Of a stretch of 64,000 bases of DNA, positions 9,049 through 17,358 are shown piece by piece. The stretch covers positions 1 to 64,000 of the forward strand of contig JAHBXW010000014.1 of the NCBI GenBank assembly GCA_019636235.1, given 5' to 3'. Position numbers and translations under genes: made by a program. Below the pieces are notes generated by a model. It saw only the letters and a program-made list of their open reading frames with translations, did not search any database and was not told the DNA's origin. This stretch comes from Planctomyces sp. (GTDB lineage Bacteria; Planctomycetota; Planctomycetia; Planctomycetales; Planctomycetaceae). How positions within the stretch are numbered: position 1 is the first letter of the stretch; every line of letters starts with the position of its first letter.

Positions 9049-12000
9049 TCACTCCCGCGTGATCGTCTCATCCAGGTTCAGCAGCACCCGGGACACGGCT
9101 GTCCACGCGGCCGCTTCCGCCGGCGTCACCGTGTTCGGCAGGATCGAACCCTGGCTGCCCTCCCGAGCGAAAAACTCCCAGGGCTTCGCTTCCGCCTGCG
9201 AGAACCGCTCGCGCTCCTGGCCAAGCAGGCCCAGCAGCACGCGCGCCTCGGCGTCCGAGGGATGTCGCGAAAGACAATTGCGGAACGCGAACGCCAGCCG
9301 CTCCGCATCGCTCGCCCCCCCGTCGCGAAGCGTCCGCAACGCCAGCGCCTGTGCGGCCTCCAGGAAGATCGGCTCGTTGAGCGTCATCAGCGCCTGCAGC
9401 GGCGTGTTCGACCGGGGACGACGCACGCACGCGAAATCGCCGTTCGGCGCATCGAATGTCTGCAGCACCGGGTAGGGAATCGAGCGGAAGCGGAACGTGT
9501 ACAGCGCCCGACGATACCGGTTCGGCCCTGTGTCTTCCGGCCAGGTCTTCGGACCGTAGCTCACCGGCGGCTGCAGCATGAACTCGGGCAGCGGCGGATA
9601 GACGCTGGGTCCGCCCAGCTCGCGATTCAACAGACCGGCGGACGCGAGGAACACGTCCCGCACGATCTCCGCATCGACCCTGAAGCGGCTGCCCCGCGCG
9701 AGCAACCGGTTGTACGGATCGCGGGCGGCCAGTTCGGGAGTCACGGCGGAACTCTGGCGGTACGTGGACGACATCACGATCAGCCGGACCAGGTGCTTGA
9801 GGCTCCAGGCCCCGGGCGTCTCCCCGCTGGTCGCCGGCAGCGAGGGCTCCATGAGTTCCACCGCCAGCCAGTCCAGCAGCTCGGGATGCGAAGGCGAATC
9901 GCTCTGGACGCCGAGGTCCTCCGGCGTGCTGACCAGCCCGGCGCCGAACAGCGTCTGCCAGACGCGGTTGACGATCGAGCGCGAAGTCGTGGGCATGTCG
10001 CGACTGGTGATCCAGCGGGCGAACTCCAGCCGGTCCGCGGGCTGGGTCATGTCGTCCTGGCTCAGAAACTCGGGCACGCCGGGCGCCACCGTCTGCTCGG
10101 GCTTCAGGAAGTCGCCGCGTTTCAGAAGGTGCGTCTGCCGCTGGTGGTCGCGTTCGAACAGCGCGAGCTGCGACTCCGGCCGCGGATGCCGCTTCCAGAG
10201 GGCCTCGATGCGGTCGTTCGCGTCCTTCCATTCGGCGACGGTCGTCCGCCAGTGGGAGAACACGGCGTGCTGCTGCGACTCGGATCGCTCCGCGGCGGGT
10301 ACGGCCAGGATTTCACGGACGCGCGCGGGAATCGTGTCGGCAGTGGGGGAGGCGTCGCCCGTCACCGAGAATCGGAACCGGCCGAGGTTGTTGTTCTGAT
10401 TGTCGTCGCTGTTCCAGCCGCCGTGGAACTGGTCGAGCTTGAAGGTGATTTCGCTGCCGGCGGCATTCTCGATGGGCGTTTCCAGCACGAACACGGCGTT
10501 GCGCGGAACGTTGCTGCGCCCCGGGCCGACGTCCAGCCCCCAGGCCGTGTCGTTGTTGCCGTCGAGCGCGTATTCGATGGGGCCCGTCACGCGGCGATGG
10601 CCGCTGCGGTTGTCGTAGATCGGGGCCAGCTCGGCCTCCGCGGGATTCGCGTCGGCCGTCGCGGAGGCCACCTTCACTTCCGCGCGCCTGGAGGCGTCAT
10701 CCGCCGGCGCCGCGTCGAGCCGGAAGCCCGTCAACGCCGCCAGACCTTCGATCGAACGTCCCGGCCCCTGCAGCGGCAGGTTGTCGTCGTTCAGCAGCTC
10801 GAGTCGCGCGGCTGTGATCTTCGGCAGATCCGTGCGGACGGTGAATTCCGTCGTATGCCAGGTGGGGGCATACCCCTGGGCAAGGATCGAACCGTCTTCG
10901 AGAACATAGTGTTTCTGGCTGCCGGACGGATCGTAGTCCGGCTTCACGATCGTCCAGGCGATCTGCTGTGCCTGAAGCGACTGCTCCCAGGCGGCCATGC
11001 GTTCAGCCCAGTCGGGCGTGCGATGCCGCAGGTCGGCCTCGATCTCGGCGATCTCGCGGAACAGTTCGGCGCGCATCCGCTGCTGGTCGGGGGTGTAAAC
11101 CGCCAGGCTGCCTTCCGCGCTGTTGTTGAAGAACGCGAAGATGCGGTAGTAGTCGGCCTGGGAGATCGGGTCGTACTTATGGTCGTGGCACTGGGCGCAT
11201 TGGATCGTCAGGCCGAGCATTGATTTGCCGATCGCGTCCATGCGGTCGAACATGGCCTCCATTCGGAACTGCTCGGGATCGATGCCCCCCTCCTCGTTGA
11301 TCATCGAGTTCCGCAGGAAGCCGGTCGCCACCTTCTGGTCCTGGGCGGCGTTGGGAATCAGGTCGCCGGCCAGCTGCTCGGTGAGGAATTCGTCGTAGGG
11401 CAAGTCGCGGTTCAGGGCGTTCACAACCCAATCGCGATAGAACCAGACGAATCGCGGTTTGTCCTTTTCGAACCCGTCCGAATCGGCGTACCGGGCGGCG
11501 TCCAGCCACAGCCGGCCCCAGCGCTCGCCATAATGCGGCGAAGCCAGCAGGCGTTCGACCTGCCGTTCATAGGCGTCCGGACGATCATCGGCGAGGAACG
11601 CGTCGACCTCCTCAATGGTCGGCGGCAACCCGATCAGGTCCAGGCTGAGGCGGCGCAGCAGCGTCGCTTTGTCGGCCGGCTCGGATGGCGACAGCGATTC
11701 CTGCTCCAGCCGCGACAGGACGAACTGATCGATCGGGTTGAGGACGCGGTCGGCCTCGCGCACCGCCGGGGGCTCGGCGCGAACGGGAGGCTGAAACGCC
11801 CAGTGGTTCCGGCCGCCCGTTTCGTCTCCGGCCAGGGCCTCGGGCCAATCGGCGCCGGAGTCGATCCAGGTCTTGAGCGCCGCGAGTTCCTCCGCGGTCA
11901 GCGGTTCGCCCTCTCCCTGGGGCGGCATCCGCAGGTCCGGATCCTCCGCGGCCGCACGCTGATACAGCGGGCTGTCGTCGGCCTTTCCGGGGACGATGGC

Positions 12001-12198
12001 GGCTTCGCCCGATTCTCCGCCGCGGAACGCGCGGGACCGGACATCGAGCCGCAGGGCGGCGATCTGCTTGCGGCCGTCGTGGCATTCGAAGCAGCGGGCC
12101 TTGAGGGCGGGCAGGACGTCGTGTTCGAAGTCCGCGGCGGATGCCGTCGCGGACGCCAACAACAGGCCGAGGAACGCAGTGGATCGAGCGCGCATCAT
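9049..12198 (-). CDS. PSD1-type secreted cytochrome protein (DUF1549/DUF1553)
   Basis: Large exported protein of a family strongly expanded in planctomycetes. With the ATG at 12198 it has 1049 aa and starts with a signal peptide (MMRARSTAFLGLLLASATASA). A c-type haem site CFECH (Cys36, Cys39, His40) lies in the N-terminal PSCyt1 region, with PPQGEGEPLT after it. The DUF1549 region follows (about residues 130-350, including WGRLWLDAARYADSDGF and CAQCHDHKYDP, a second CxxCH). DUF1553 occupies the C-terminal third (SIVNRVWQTLFGAGLV, SSTYRQSS, NTPLQALMTLNEP). The role is unproven; family members are often tied to polysaccharide or sulfatase loci. A longer start at 12258 is possible but adds a proline-rich stretch before the signal peptide. 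Confidence 0.92.
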   Translation of the reverse strand: MMRARSTAFLGLLLASATASAADFEHDVLPALKARCFECHDGRKQIAALRLDVRSRAFRGGESGEAAIVPGKADDSPLYQRAAAEDPDLRMPPQGEGEPLTAEELAALKTWIDSGADWPEALAGDETGGRNHWAFQPPVRAEPPAVREADRVLNPIDQFVLSRLEQESLSPSEPADKATLLRRLSLDLIGLPPTIEEVDAFLADDRPDAYERQVERLLASPHYGERWGRLWLDAARYADSDGFEKDKPRFVWFYRDWVVNALNRDLPYDEFLTEQLAGDLIPNAAQDQKVATGFLRNSMINEEGGIDPEQFRMEAMFDRMDAIGKSMLGLTIQCAQCHDHKYDPISQADYYRIFAFFNNSAEGSLAVYTPDQQRMRAELFREIAEIEADLRHRTPDWAERMAAWEQSLQAQQIAWTIVKPDYDPSGSQKHYVLEDGSILAQGYAPTWHTTEFTVRTDLPKITAARLELLNDDNLPLQGPGRSIEGLAALTGFRLDAAPADDASRRAEVKVASATADANPAEAELAPIYDNRSGHRRVTGPIEYALDGNNDTAWGLDVGPGRSNVPRNAVFVLETPIENAAGSEITFKLDQFHGGWNSDDNQNNNLGRFRFSVTGDASPTADTIPARVREILAVPAAERSESQQHAVFSHWRTTVAEWKDANDRIEALWKRHPRPESQLALFERDHQRQTHLLKRGDFLKPEQTVAPGVPEFLSQDDMTQPADRLEFARWITSRDMPTTSRSIVNRVWQTLFGAGLVSTPEDLGVQSDSPSHPELLDWLAVELMEPSLPATSGETPGAWSLKHLVRLIVMSSTYRQSSAVTPELAARDPYNRLLARGSRFRVDAEIVRDVFLASAGLLNRELGGPSVYPPLPEFMLQPPVSYGPKTWPEDTGPNRYRRALYTFRFRSIPYPVLQTFDAPNGDFACVRRPRSNTPLQALMTLNEPIFLEAAQALALRTLRDGGASDAERLAFAFRNCLSRHPSDAEARVLLGLLGQERERFSQAEAKPWEFFAREGSQGSILPNTVTPAEAAAWTAVSRVLLNLDETITRE

Positions 12199-12555
12199 CG
12201 AAGGACCTGGAGGTTCCGGGGGGAACGCTGGAAGGAGTTCGGGCGGGACCGGCCGCATCCCGCCTGGCCGGCGACAGGAATTCTCCGCGTTTTCGGGCCG
12301 GCGGGCAACGGTCGGATCGCCGCGATTCCAGAAGCCGGCGGATGCGAACCCCGCGAGGGTCGTCGAGTTGCCTGACCCGGTTCATGTTCTGGCGATCGCT
12401 GGCTCGACCCGCTACGCGAAGAACCCCAGGTCGAGAACGAAGTCCTGCGGAACAAATTCCCGAATCGCTGTCACACTTGCCTTATCTCCGTGTCCAAGAG
12501 GCAAGCGCCGCGCTCTCCACGCGTAGAATGCCCTTACTGACTTTGGAGCCAGGTC
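12199..12555. other. divergent promoter region with nested stem-loop
   Basis: A 357-base spacer between divergently read genes. It holds a nested dyad at 12328-12392: CCAGAA/TTCTGG outside, GAACC/GGTTC in the middle and GGGTC/GACCC inside around a 12-base loop. No open frame here looks real. The promoters of the sigma factor and of the DUF1549/DUF1553 gene must lie here, but no confident -35/-10 pair was seen. Confidence 0.5.
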
Positions 12556-13440
12556 TTGTTCAACCCATTCGCTGAATCGAACGAGGGCGTTTCTACCGAT
12601 GCCGACCTGGCACAGCGGGCCACGAACGGTGATCGCACCGCGCTGGAGAGACTGGTCCTGCGGCATCAGGCGTGGATTTACAACATCGCCGTCCGCATGG
12701 TCTTCCAGCCGCACGATGCGGAAGAAGTCACGCAGGAAGTGCTCGTCAAGGTCATCACCCAGCTCAGCACATTCAGGGGCGACAGCCAGTTCCGCACCTG
12801 GCTGTATCGAATCGTCGCCAATCACGTGCTCAACATGCAGCGCCGCAGCGCGGAGTCGCAGACGACGACGTTTGCAGACTACGGCGCAGCCATCAACAGC
12901 ACCCCCGACCAGGACTTGCCCGATCCAAACAGCGTCCCCGTGGACGTGCCACTCCTGGTTGAGGAGGCCAAACTCAGCTGTACGATGGGGATGCTGCTCT
13001 GCCTCGACCGCCGGCAGCGGCTGATCTTCACGCTCGGTGAGATCCTCGGCGCCAGCGACACCGTGGGGAGCGAGGTTCTGGAGATGACGGCGGACAATTT
13101 CCGCCAGTGCCTGGCCCGCGCCCGACGGGACCTCTCCAGTTTCATGAACAACCAGTGCGGCCTCGTCAACAAGTCTAACCCCTGCCGCTGCTCCAAAAAG
13201 ACCAAGGGCTTCATCGAGGCGGGCCACGTTGATCCCCAGCAACTCCAGTTCGCCGGACGACATGTCGAACGCGTCAAGCAGGTCGCAGGGGAAACGGTCC
13301 GCGAAATCGAGGATCTGGTGGACCGGCAGCACGCTGATATCTTTCGCGATCACCCTTTCCTCCACCCGACCGACCAGGTCGGATGGCTGCGGCGCGCTTT
13401 GGAAAGTGATGCGCTGCGCGGAGCGCTGCGGCTGAACTGA
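12556..13440 (+). CDS. ECF RNA polymerase sigma factor with Cys-containing C-terminal extension
   Basis: Sigma-70 family ECF factor of 294 aa. Region 2 covers about residues 17-98 (LERLVLRHQAWIYNIA, DAEEVTQEVLVKV, FRTWLYRIVANHVLNMQRR) and region 4 about 142-197 (DRRQRLIFTLGEILG, FRQCLARARRDL). An extra domain of about 95 residues follows, opening with NKSNPCRCSKKTKGFI (Cys210 and Cys212) and ending in acidic and His-bearing helices; most ECF factors stop near 200 aa. The TTG start at 12556 is chosen because GGAG lies about nine bases upstream and the nearest ATG (12531) runs into a stop at once. The SnoaL-like gene at 13540 is about 100 bases downstream. Confidence 0.88.
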   Translation: MFNPFAESNEGVSTDADLAQRATNGDRTALERLVLRHQAWIYNIAVRMVFQPHDAEEVTQEVLVKVITQLSTFRGDSQFRTWLYRIVANHVLNMQRRSAESQTTTFADYGAAINSTPDQDLPDPNSVPVDVPLLVEEAKLSCTMGMLLCLDRRQRLIFTLGEILGASDTVGSEVLEMTADNFRQCLARARRDLSSFMNNQCGLVNKSNPCRCSKKTKGFIEAGHVDPQQLQFAGRHVERVKQVAGETVREIEDLVDRQHADIFRDHPFLHPTDQVGWLRRALESDALRGALRLN

Positions 13441-13539
13441 AGAACTTCTCGCACAAGTTGTCACAGTCGCTCGTCGCAGGTGTCTATGAGGTAGCGGGGG
13501 CAAACGTCCCCATCCCTCTCACACCGAAGGAGCTGACCG

Positions 13540-13866
13540 ATGACACTCGCACTGCCACAGCCCATCGCCGATTACTTCACGGCTGACGCCGTCGACGGCG
13601 GCGACGTCTCTCAATGCTTCACCGACGATGCTGTCGTGAAAGACGAAGGGCACGCCTACCACGGTCGGGCCGCAATTCGGCAATGGAAGGCGAACGTCTC
13701 GACAAAGTACCAGTACACATGCGAGCCGCTCGCGTGCCAACAGAGCAACGGCGAGGCCGTTGTCACCTGCCGGCTTGTCGGGAACTTCCCGGGCAGCCCC
13801 GTGAAGTTGCGATTCTTCTTTGAACTGAAAGGGGACAAGATCGCATCACTGGAGGTCACTCCTTGA
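13540..13866 (+). CDS. SnoaL-like / NTF2-fold polyketide cyclase-type protein
   Basis: Small 108-aa protein of the NTF2-like superfamily (SnoaL-like). The layout fits: an N-terminal helix IADYFTADAVD, then CFTDDAVVKDEG, HGRAAIRQWK and terminal strands such as EAVVTCRLVG and KLRFFFELKGDKI. A good Shine-Dalgarno (GAAGGAG) sits eight bases before the ATG. Such proteins bind small hydrophobic ligands or catalyse cyclisation or isomerisation; the substrate here is unknown. It lies between an ECF sigma factor and a broken MDR oxidoreductase. In ECF41 factors a SnoaL-like domain is fused to the sigma factor, so the neighbourhood may be meaningful, although this sigma factor has a different C-terminus. 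Confidence 0.85.
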   Translation: MTLALPQPIADYFTADAVDGGDVSQCFTDDAVVKDEGHAYHGRAAIRQWKANVSTKYQYTCEPLACQQSNGEAVVTCRLVGNFPGSPVKLRFFFELKGDKIASLEVTP

Positions 13867-13899
13867 GTGGTGGGCTTCAACGAGGAAAGGTTGAAACCA

Positions 13900-14196
13900 A
13901 TGTTTGCCGTATACGTCACACACGCGGCTCCCGTTGATCCACTCGCGGCGCTGAAGATCGGCGACATGCCCGAGCCAGAGATTCCCGACGGCTGGGTCCG
14001 CGTGAAGATCCGTCATGCCAGCCTGAACCGGGGCATTCCGAGGGCATCACCTTTCCCATCATCCTGGGGAACGACGCGGCCGGCACGCTGGATGACGGGA
14101 CGCCGGTTGTCATCCACCCGATGATGGGGAGCGATGACTGGCGCGGCGACGAGACACTCGATCCCAAGTGGCACATTCCCAGTGGCGGCTGCGGCG
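13900..14196 (+). pseudogene. remnant of an MDR-family zinc/quinone oxidoreductase
   Basis: The ATG at 13900 is preceded by GAGGAAAGG and opens a normal medium-chain dehydrogenase N-terminus: MFAVYVTHAAPVDPLAALK, then VRVKIRHASLNR. At about 14031 the frame breaks. Sequence in another frame then continues the same family (EGITFPIILGNDAAGTLDDG, then PVVIHPMMGSDDW and DPKWHIPS). About a dozen codons that family members have after SLNR are missing and the frame is shifted. Homology stops near 14196, so the Rossmann NAD(P)-binding half and the C-terminus are gone. It follows the SnoaL-like gene closely and was probably the third gene of that operon before it decayed. Confidence 0.8.
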
Positions 14197-14515
14197 TACA
14201 ATCTGGGACGCGTGCTGCTGAAGCAGTTCGGAGTTGGAAACCGCGGGGATTGAGGGTGTTCTTTCGTCGTTTTGGCGGCTCGTGGGCGTGGTGCTGGCAC
14301 TCCACCGCCGCCGGGGCTCCCTGCTTCGGCGGATGGGAGTCATCGCCCGCCGCGCCCCCGGCTTGCCAGCATTGGCCGGCTGAAGGGAAGTCGGCCCAGA
14401 TCAACGGGCCCCTAACGTGACGTACAGACTGTCCGGGTCGGTCGGCGCGTTTCCAGCGAGCCAGAAGGTCTGGCAGCCGGATGAGGCGCGTCGCTGCTGG
14501 CGAAGCTGGAGAGGC
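14197..14515. other. 319-base degenerate stretch between two gene relics
   Basis: No frame here resembles a known protein. It lies between the MDR remnant and the transposase remnant and may contain unrecognised pieces of either, or of the inserted element. No terminal inverted repeat could be identified. Confidence 0.4.
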
Positions 14516-14773
14516 TTGGAGCCGGCTGAAAAGCCGCCGGCGGTGCGTGAGGCCCATCGTCAGCTGACGGGCTATTTGCGGAACAACGTCCACCGCATGA
14601 ACTACCCGCGTTGCCTGGCCCACGGCTGGGAAATTGGCTCCGGGGCCATTGAGTCGGCCTGCCAGAACATCGTGGGGCGTCGCCTGAAGGGGCCTGGGAT
14701 GCAGTGGCGCGAGCGTGGCACGACCAGCCAGTGCCAGTGGCGGGCCCTGGACCGCAGCGAGACTCCCCTCTGA
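14516..14773 (+). pseudogene. C-terminal fragment of an ISKra4-type transposase
   Basis: A short frame ending at 14773 encodes a recognisable transposase C-terminus: REAHRQLTGYLRNNVHRMNY, then GWEIGSGAIESACQNIVGRR and LKGPGMQWRERGT. The IGSGxIESAC segment contains the last acidic residue (Glu) of the DDE triad in ISKra4-like transposases. The N-terminal two-thirds, including both catalytic Asp residues, are absent, and the frame before about 14516 has no similarity. It is therefore a dead insertion remnant beside the truncated MDR gene, and the insertion may have caused that truncation. Confidence 0.8.
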
Positions 14774-14999
14774 ACAGCCTTCTGGTCTCGAACCTCACCC
14801 GCCTGAATTACCGACCATCCGGACGCACACACGCGGCGGGCGGCGGAGGGCCACGGAATGGAAAGCTGAAGCGAAACCATGGTTTCGGGCGTGGAGGCCC
14901 GGCGATTCACGGCGGCCGAAATGGAAATCGCGGGAGGGGAGTCGTATAGTCCGGCGTCTTCACAGTGTTCGCCGCTCACTCCGTTTGCGTCCGCCGTCC

Positions 15000-15356
15000 A
15001 TGCCCAAGGTTACGTTCGTCAAAGAGAAGAAGACCATCGAGGCGCCCGCCGGTTCGAATCTCCGGCAGGTCGCGCGGAGAAATGGCGTCAATCTGTATCC
15101 TGGGCCGCACCAGGTCGTGAACTGCATGGGCTTCGGCATGTGCGGCAGTTGCCGCGTCATCGTGCGGAAAGGAACTAACCACGTCAGCCCTCCCGGCGCA
15201 TGGGAGCGGTTCACCCGATTCCTGAACCCGGTCTGGTTTTTCGCCCGGATCGGCCGCGAGCAGGAAATGCGGCTGGCCTGCCAGTGCACGGTCGAAGGGG
15301 ATATCGAGGTCGAAACGCAGCCGCCGCTGAATCAGTGCGACAAGTTCTGGGCCTGA
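15000..15356 (+). CDS. 2Fe-2S ferredoxin
   Basis: A 118-aa ferredoxin-fold electron carrier. Ligand cysteines are Cys42, Cys48 and Cys51 in NCMGFGMCGSCRV and Cys94 in RLACQC. The CX5CX2C spacing is that of adrenodoxin-like rather than plant-type (CX4CX2C) ferredoxins. An insert of about 30 residues (60-88, HVSPPGAWERFTRF and following) lengthens the loop before the last ligand. The upstream frame is open, but the family-like sequence starts at MPKVTFVKEKKTIEAPAG, so 15000 is chosen. Probably cytoplasmic; its redox partner is unknown, since no matching reductase or P450 is nearby. Confidence 0.9.
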   Translation: MPKVTFVKEKKTIEAPAGSNLRQVARRNGVNLYPGPHQVVNCMGFGMCGSCRVIVRKGTNHVSPPGAWERFTRFLNPVWFFARIGREQEMRLACQCTVEGDIEVETQPPLNQCDKFWA

Positions 15357-15521
15357 GTCCGACGACTACGGGCCGGGGGGCGGCCGCGCAGGGTCGCTGC
15401 AACCGTTCCGTCCACCGGCATTCTCCGCCGAACGGAATCGGAAGGACGCGGGCGCTTTAGAATTCCGCCGCCGTCGATCGAAGAACTCCCTGCTGCGGGA
15501 ACTTCTTCGGAGGACGGCCGA

Positions 15522-15731
15522 ATGCTGGAATCACTCTCGGACAACCAGATCGCCCAGGCGGGCTGCGCGGCGGCGCTCGTGACGTCGATGGGCATCGCCT
15601 CGCTGAGTTACTGGCTGGGGGGCGCGCGGCGCCGGAGCCTGGAGCTGCAGGGCCGGGTGATCCCCACGGGGAACGCGGCCCAGGACGCGGTCGCGGCGGC
15701 CGTCGCCCAGGCGCGTCGCAAGGCGGCTTGA
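15522..15731 (+). CDS. small single-span membrane protein, unknown
   Basis: A 69-aa protein preceded by GGAGG about eight bases before the ATG. One hydrophobic segment (about residues 12-33, AGCAAALVTSMGIASLSYWL) is followed by a basic GGARRRS and an Ala-rich amphipathic tail ending QARRKAA, so the C-terminus is probably cytoplasmic. I do not recognise the family. It is followed after 41 bases by a hairpin that would end the transcript. Confidence 0.65.
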   Translation: MLESLSDNQIAQAGCAAALVTSMGIASLSYWLGGARRRSLELQGRVIPTGNAAQDAVAAAVAQARRKAA

Positions 15732-15772
15732 TCAAGGTCAGCGGCGGAAGGAATTCAGCCTTATGCCCGACG

Positions 15773-15795
15773 GCCCCCGGTTCGCCTCCGGGGGC
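15773..15795. terminator. bidirectional hairpin terminator
   Basis: A perfect 8-bp stem GCCCCCGG/CCGGGGGC (15773-15780 and 15788-15795) with a 7-base loop, between the convergent small membrane protein gene and ftr. It has no T-tract. Confidence 0.7.
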
Positions 15796-15835
15796 AGACT
15801 TGTTCGCGGGCCGGCTGTGCGTGAGGCCCGTCGCG

Positions 15836-16762
15836 TCAGGCCGGCGCGATGCTGGAGTCCGGCCGCAGTCGAATCCAGTTCTTGCCCAACCGGCCTCCGT
15901 AGTTGCCGGCGGAGATCCGCACCAGGTCGGGGGTCTCGACGGCCGCCGCGATGGCCCGCTGCGTGGCGGCGGCGACTGTCTCCAGGTCCCGCCCGTTGAC
16001 GATGATCTCCTGAATCGACGCGACCTCCGCGGGGACGCGCGACTCCTCTCCCAGCTTCTCGCGGAGGGTCGGGCAGAACGGGTGGTTCGTGCTCGCCACA
16101 AGGAACGAATAGCGGCTGCCCGCCTTGGACCCGCTGGAGGCGATGCCGCCGGGGAACGGCGTGATGACGCCGGGAGTGTCCAGTGCGGCGTCCCGGGCGC
16201 GGATGGCGGCATCGAGCGCGGCGTCGGCGGTTCGACCGAGGAACCACAGGTTCCCCCCCATGATGCCGTCCCGGAATCCGAACCGGCGGTCGATCACGAA
16301 CTCGCCGGACATGATGGGAACGACCCACACGCGGCGTCCCCAGCGGACGTCCCGGGCCTGGTGCCCGTCCCCGAACAGCGCGATCTTCCGGCCCAGTTTA
16401 AAGAACGGCTCGGAGTCGATCAGGTTGAAGCAGGCCGTCGTGGGGCAGGTCAGCACGTTCTGGCTGAGCCGGGCCAGCAGCGTGCGTTCGAGGTGCGCCT
16501 CGCGGTCCTTGCGAAAGCGGGGCACGTGAAACTGCAGAATGGCTCCGGGCCGCCCGTCGGGCGTGCGGAACGACTCATCCCCGCCCGGTCCGACGCGCCG
16601 CGACTGCCCGGCTTCGCAGTCGCAGAGGATCGAGCTTGAGGCGTGTCCGGCAGCCGCGTGCACGGCGTGCGTCAGCCAGGTTTCATCCCGCGCGGTGATG
16701 AGGACTTCCGCGTAAATGCTGCGGAAGGCCTCGGCGTAGGTGTCGTCGATCTCGGCGGTCAT
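15836..16762 (-). CDS. ftr: formylmethanofuran--tetrahydromethanopterin formyltransferase
   Basis: Ftr (FhcD in methylotrophs) moves a formyl group between tetrahydromethanopterin and a methanofuran-type cofactor in C1 metabolism. At 308 aa it is close to the family norm of about 300. Recognisable stretches are the N-terminal DTYAEAFRSIYAEVLITA, AILQFHVPRFRKDREAHLER, LTCPTTACFNLIDSE and CPTLREKLGEESRVP. The family is known from methanogens, methylotrophic proteobacteria and planctomycetes; the other Fhc subunits (fhcA, fhcB, fhcC) are not in this window. A TPR protein gene lies about 100 bases upstream on the same strand. The product is cytoplasmic, and formaldehyde or formate metabolism is the expected role. 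Confidence 0.93.
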   Translation of the reverse strand: MTAEIDDTYAEAFRSIYAEVLITARDETWLTHAVHAAAGHASSSILCDCEAGQSRRVGPGGDESFRTPDGRPGAILQFHVPRFRKDREAHLERTLLARLSQNVLTCPTTACFNLIDSEPFFKLGRKIALFGDGHQARDVRWGRRVWVVPIMSGEFVIDRRFGFRDGIMGGNLWFLGRTADAALDAAIRARDAALDTPGVITPFPGGIASSGSKAGSRYSFLVASTNHPFCPTLREKLGEESRVPAEVASIQEIIVNGRDLETVAAATQRAIAAAVETPDLVRISAGNYGGRLGKNWIRLRPDSSIAPA

Positions 16763-16858
16763 GGGCGGAACGGGCGAGGGGTTCGCGGGCCTCGCGGGGA
16801 TCGGACGAGAGGGGCCTGCCGTCGGCTCGGGTCGGGCGGCGCGCGGCTTGGGCGGGCG

Positions 16859-17185
16859 TCAGTGGGCGTGCCCGTGGCCGGAGCGGAGGTGCGCCTGTGC
16901 CTTGGCCTCTTCCGCCTCCATGATCCGTCCGCAGCGCATGTAGATGACGGACAACTGCGTGTAGGCGAACACGTCGTCGGGCATTAACTCAACGACCTTC
17001 TTCGAATGAGAGATGGCGTCGTCGTGCTGGCCCAGCCGCTGCAGGTAGACGGCGAGGGCGGCATGCGTGTCGGTGTGGGCGGGATCGACATCGAGGACCT
17101 GTCGGAGTTTCTCGACGGCGCCGGGGAGGTCGCCCTGGTCCTTGATGCGGATCGCTTCGTCGTAGAGTTCGTGAGCCGTGGGCAT
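16859..17185 (-). CDS. tetratricopeptide repeat protein
   Basis: A 108-aa protein made almost entirely of TPR units: ELYDEAIRIKDQGDLPGAVE, then HTDTHAALAVYLQRLGQHDD and DVFAYTQLSVIYMRCGRI. The start at 17185 is chosen because the longer open frame upstream encodes Arg/Pro-rich sequence unlike TPR. No signal peptide. The C-terminus ends in a short His-rich tail (SGHGHAH), which might bind metal but could be incidental. TPR proteins mediate protein contacts; the nearest same-strand gene downstream is ftr, but no functional link can be shown. Confidence 0.88.
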   Translation of the reverse strand: MPTAHELYDEAIRIKDQGDLPGAVEKLRQVLDVDPAHTDTHAALAVYLQRLGQHDDAISHSKKVVELMPDDVFAYTQLSVIYMRCGRIMEAEEAKAQAHLRSGHGHAH

Positions 17186-17358
17186 GGTGTGCGGGGGTGG
17201 GAAGGCTGAGGATCGGCGGAAGGCCCGCCATCGCCGCGCATGATAGGCCGCTGGGGAGGCGCACGCGAGCGGCCTGGGAGCGCGGGCGCTGCCGCTGACC
17301 CGACGCACCGGTTAGACTGAATCGCAACAGAACTCAGCGCTATCCATCCACGGGCCAG

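Noticed and set aside
12340-12392. Similarity to SRP RNA because of a GGTCAGG word
   Set aside because: The partner half (GGAAGCAGC) and the GGAA tetraloop are missing.
15040-15065. GGTTCGAATC flanked by CCGG/CCGG, like a tRNA T-arm
   Set aside because: It lies inside the ferredoxin coding sequence and no acceptor, D- or anticodon arms fit around it.
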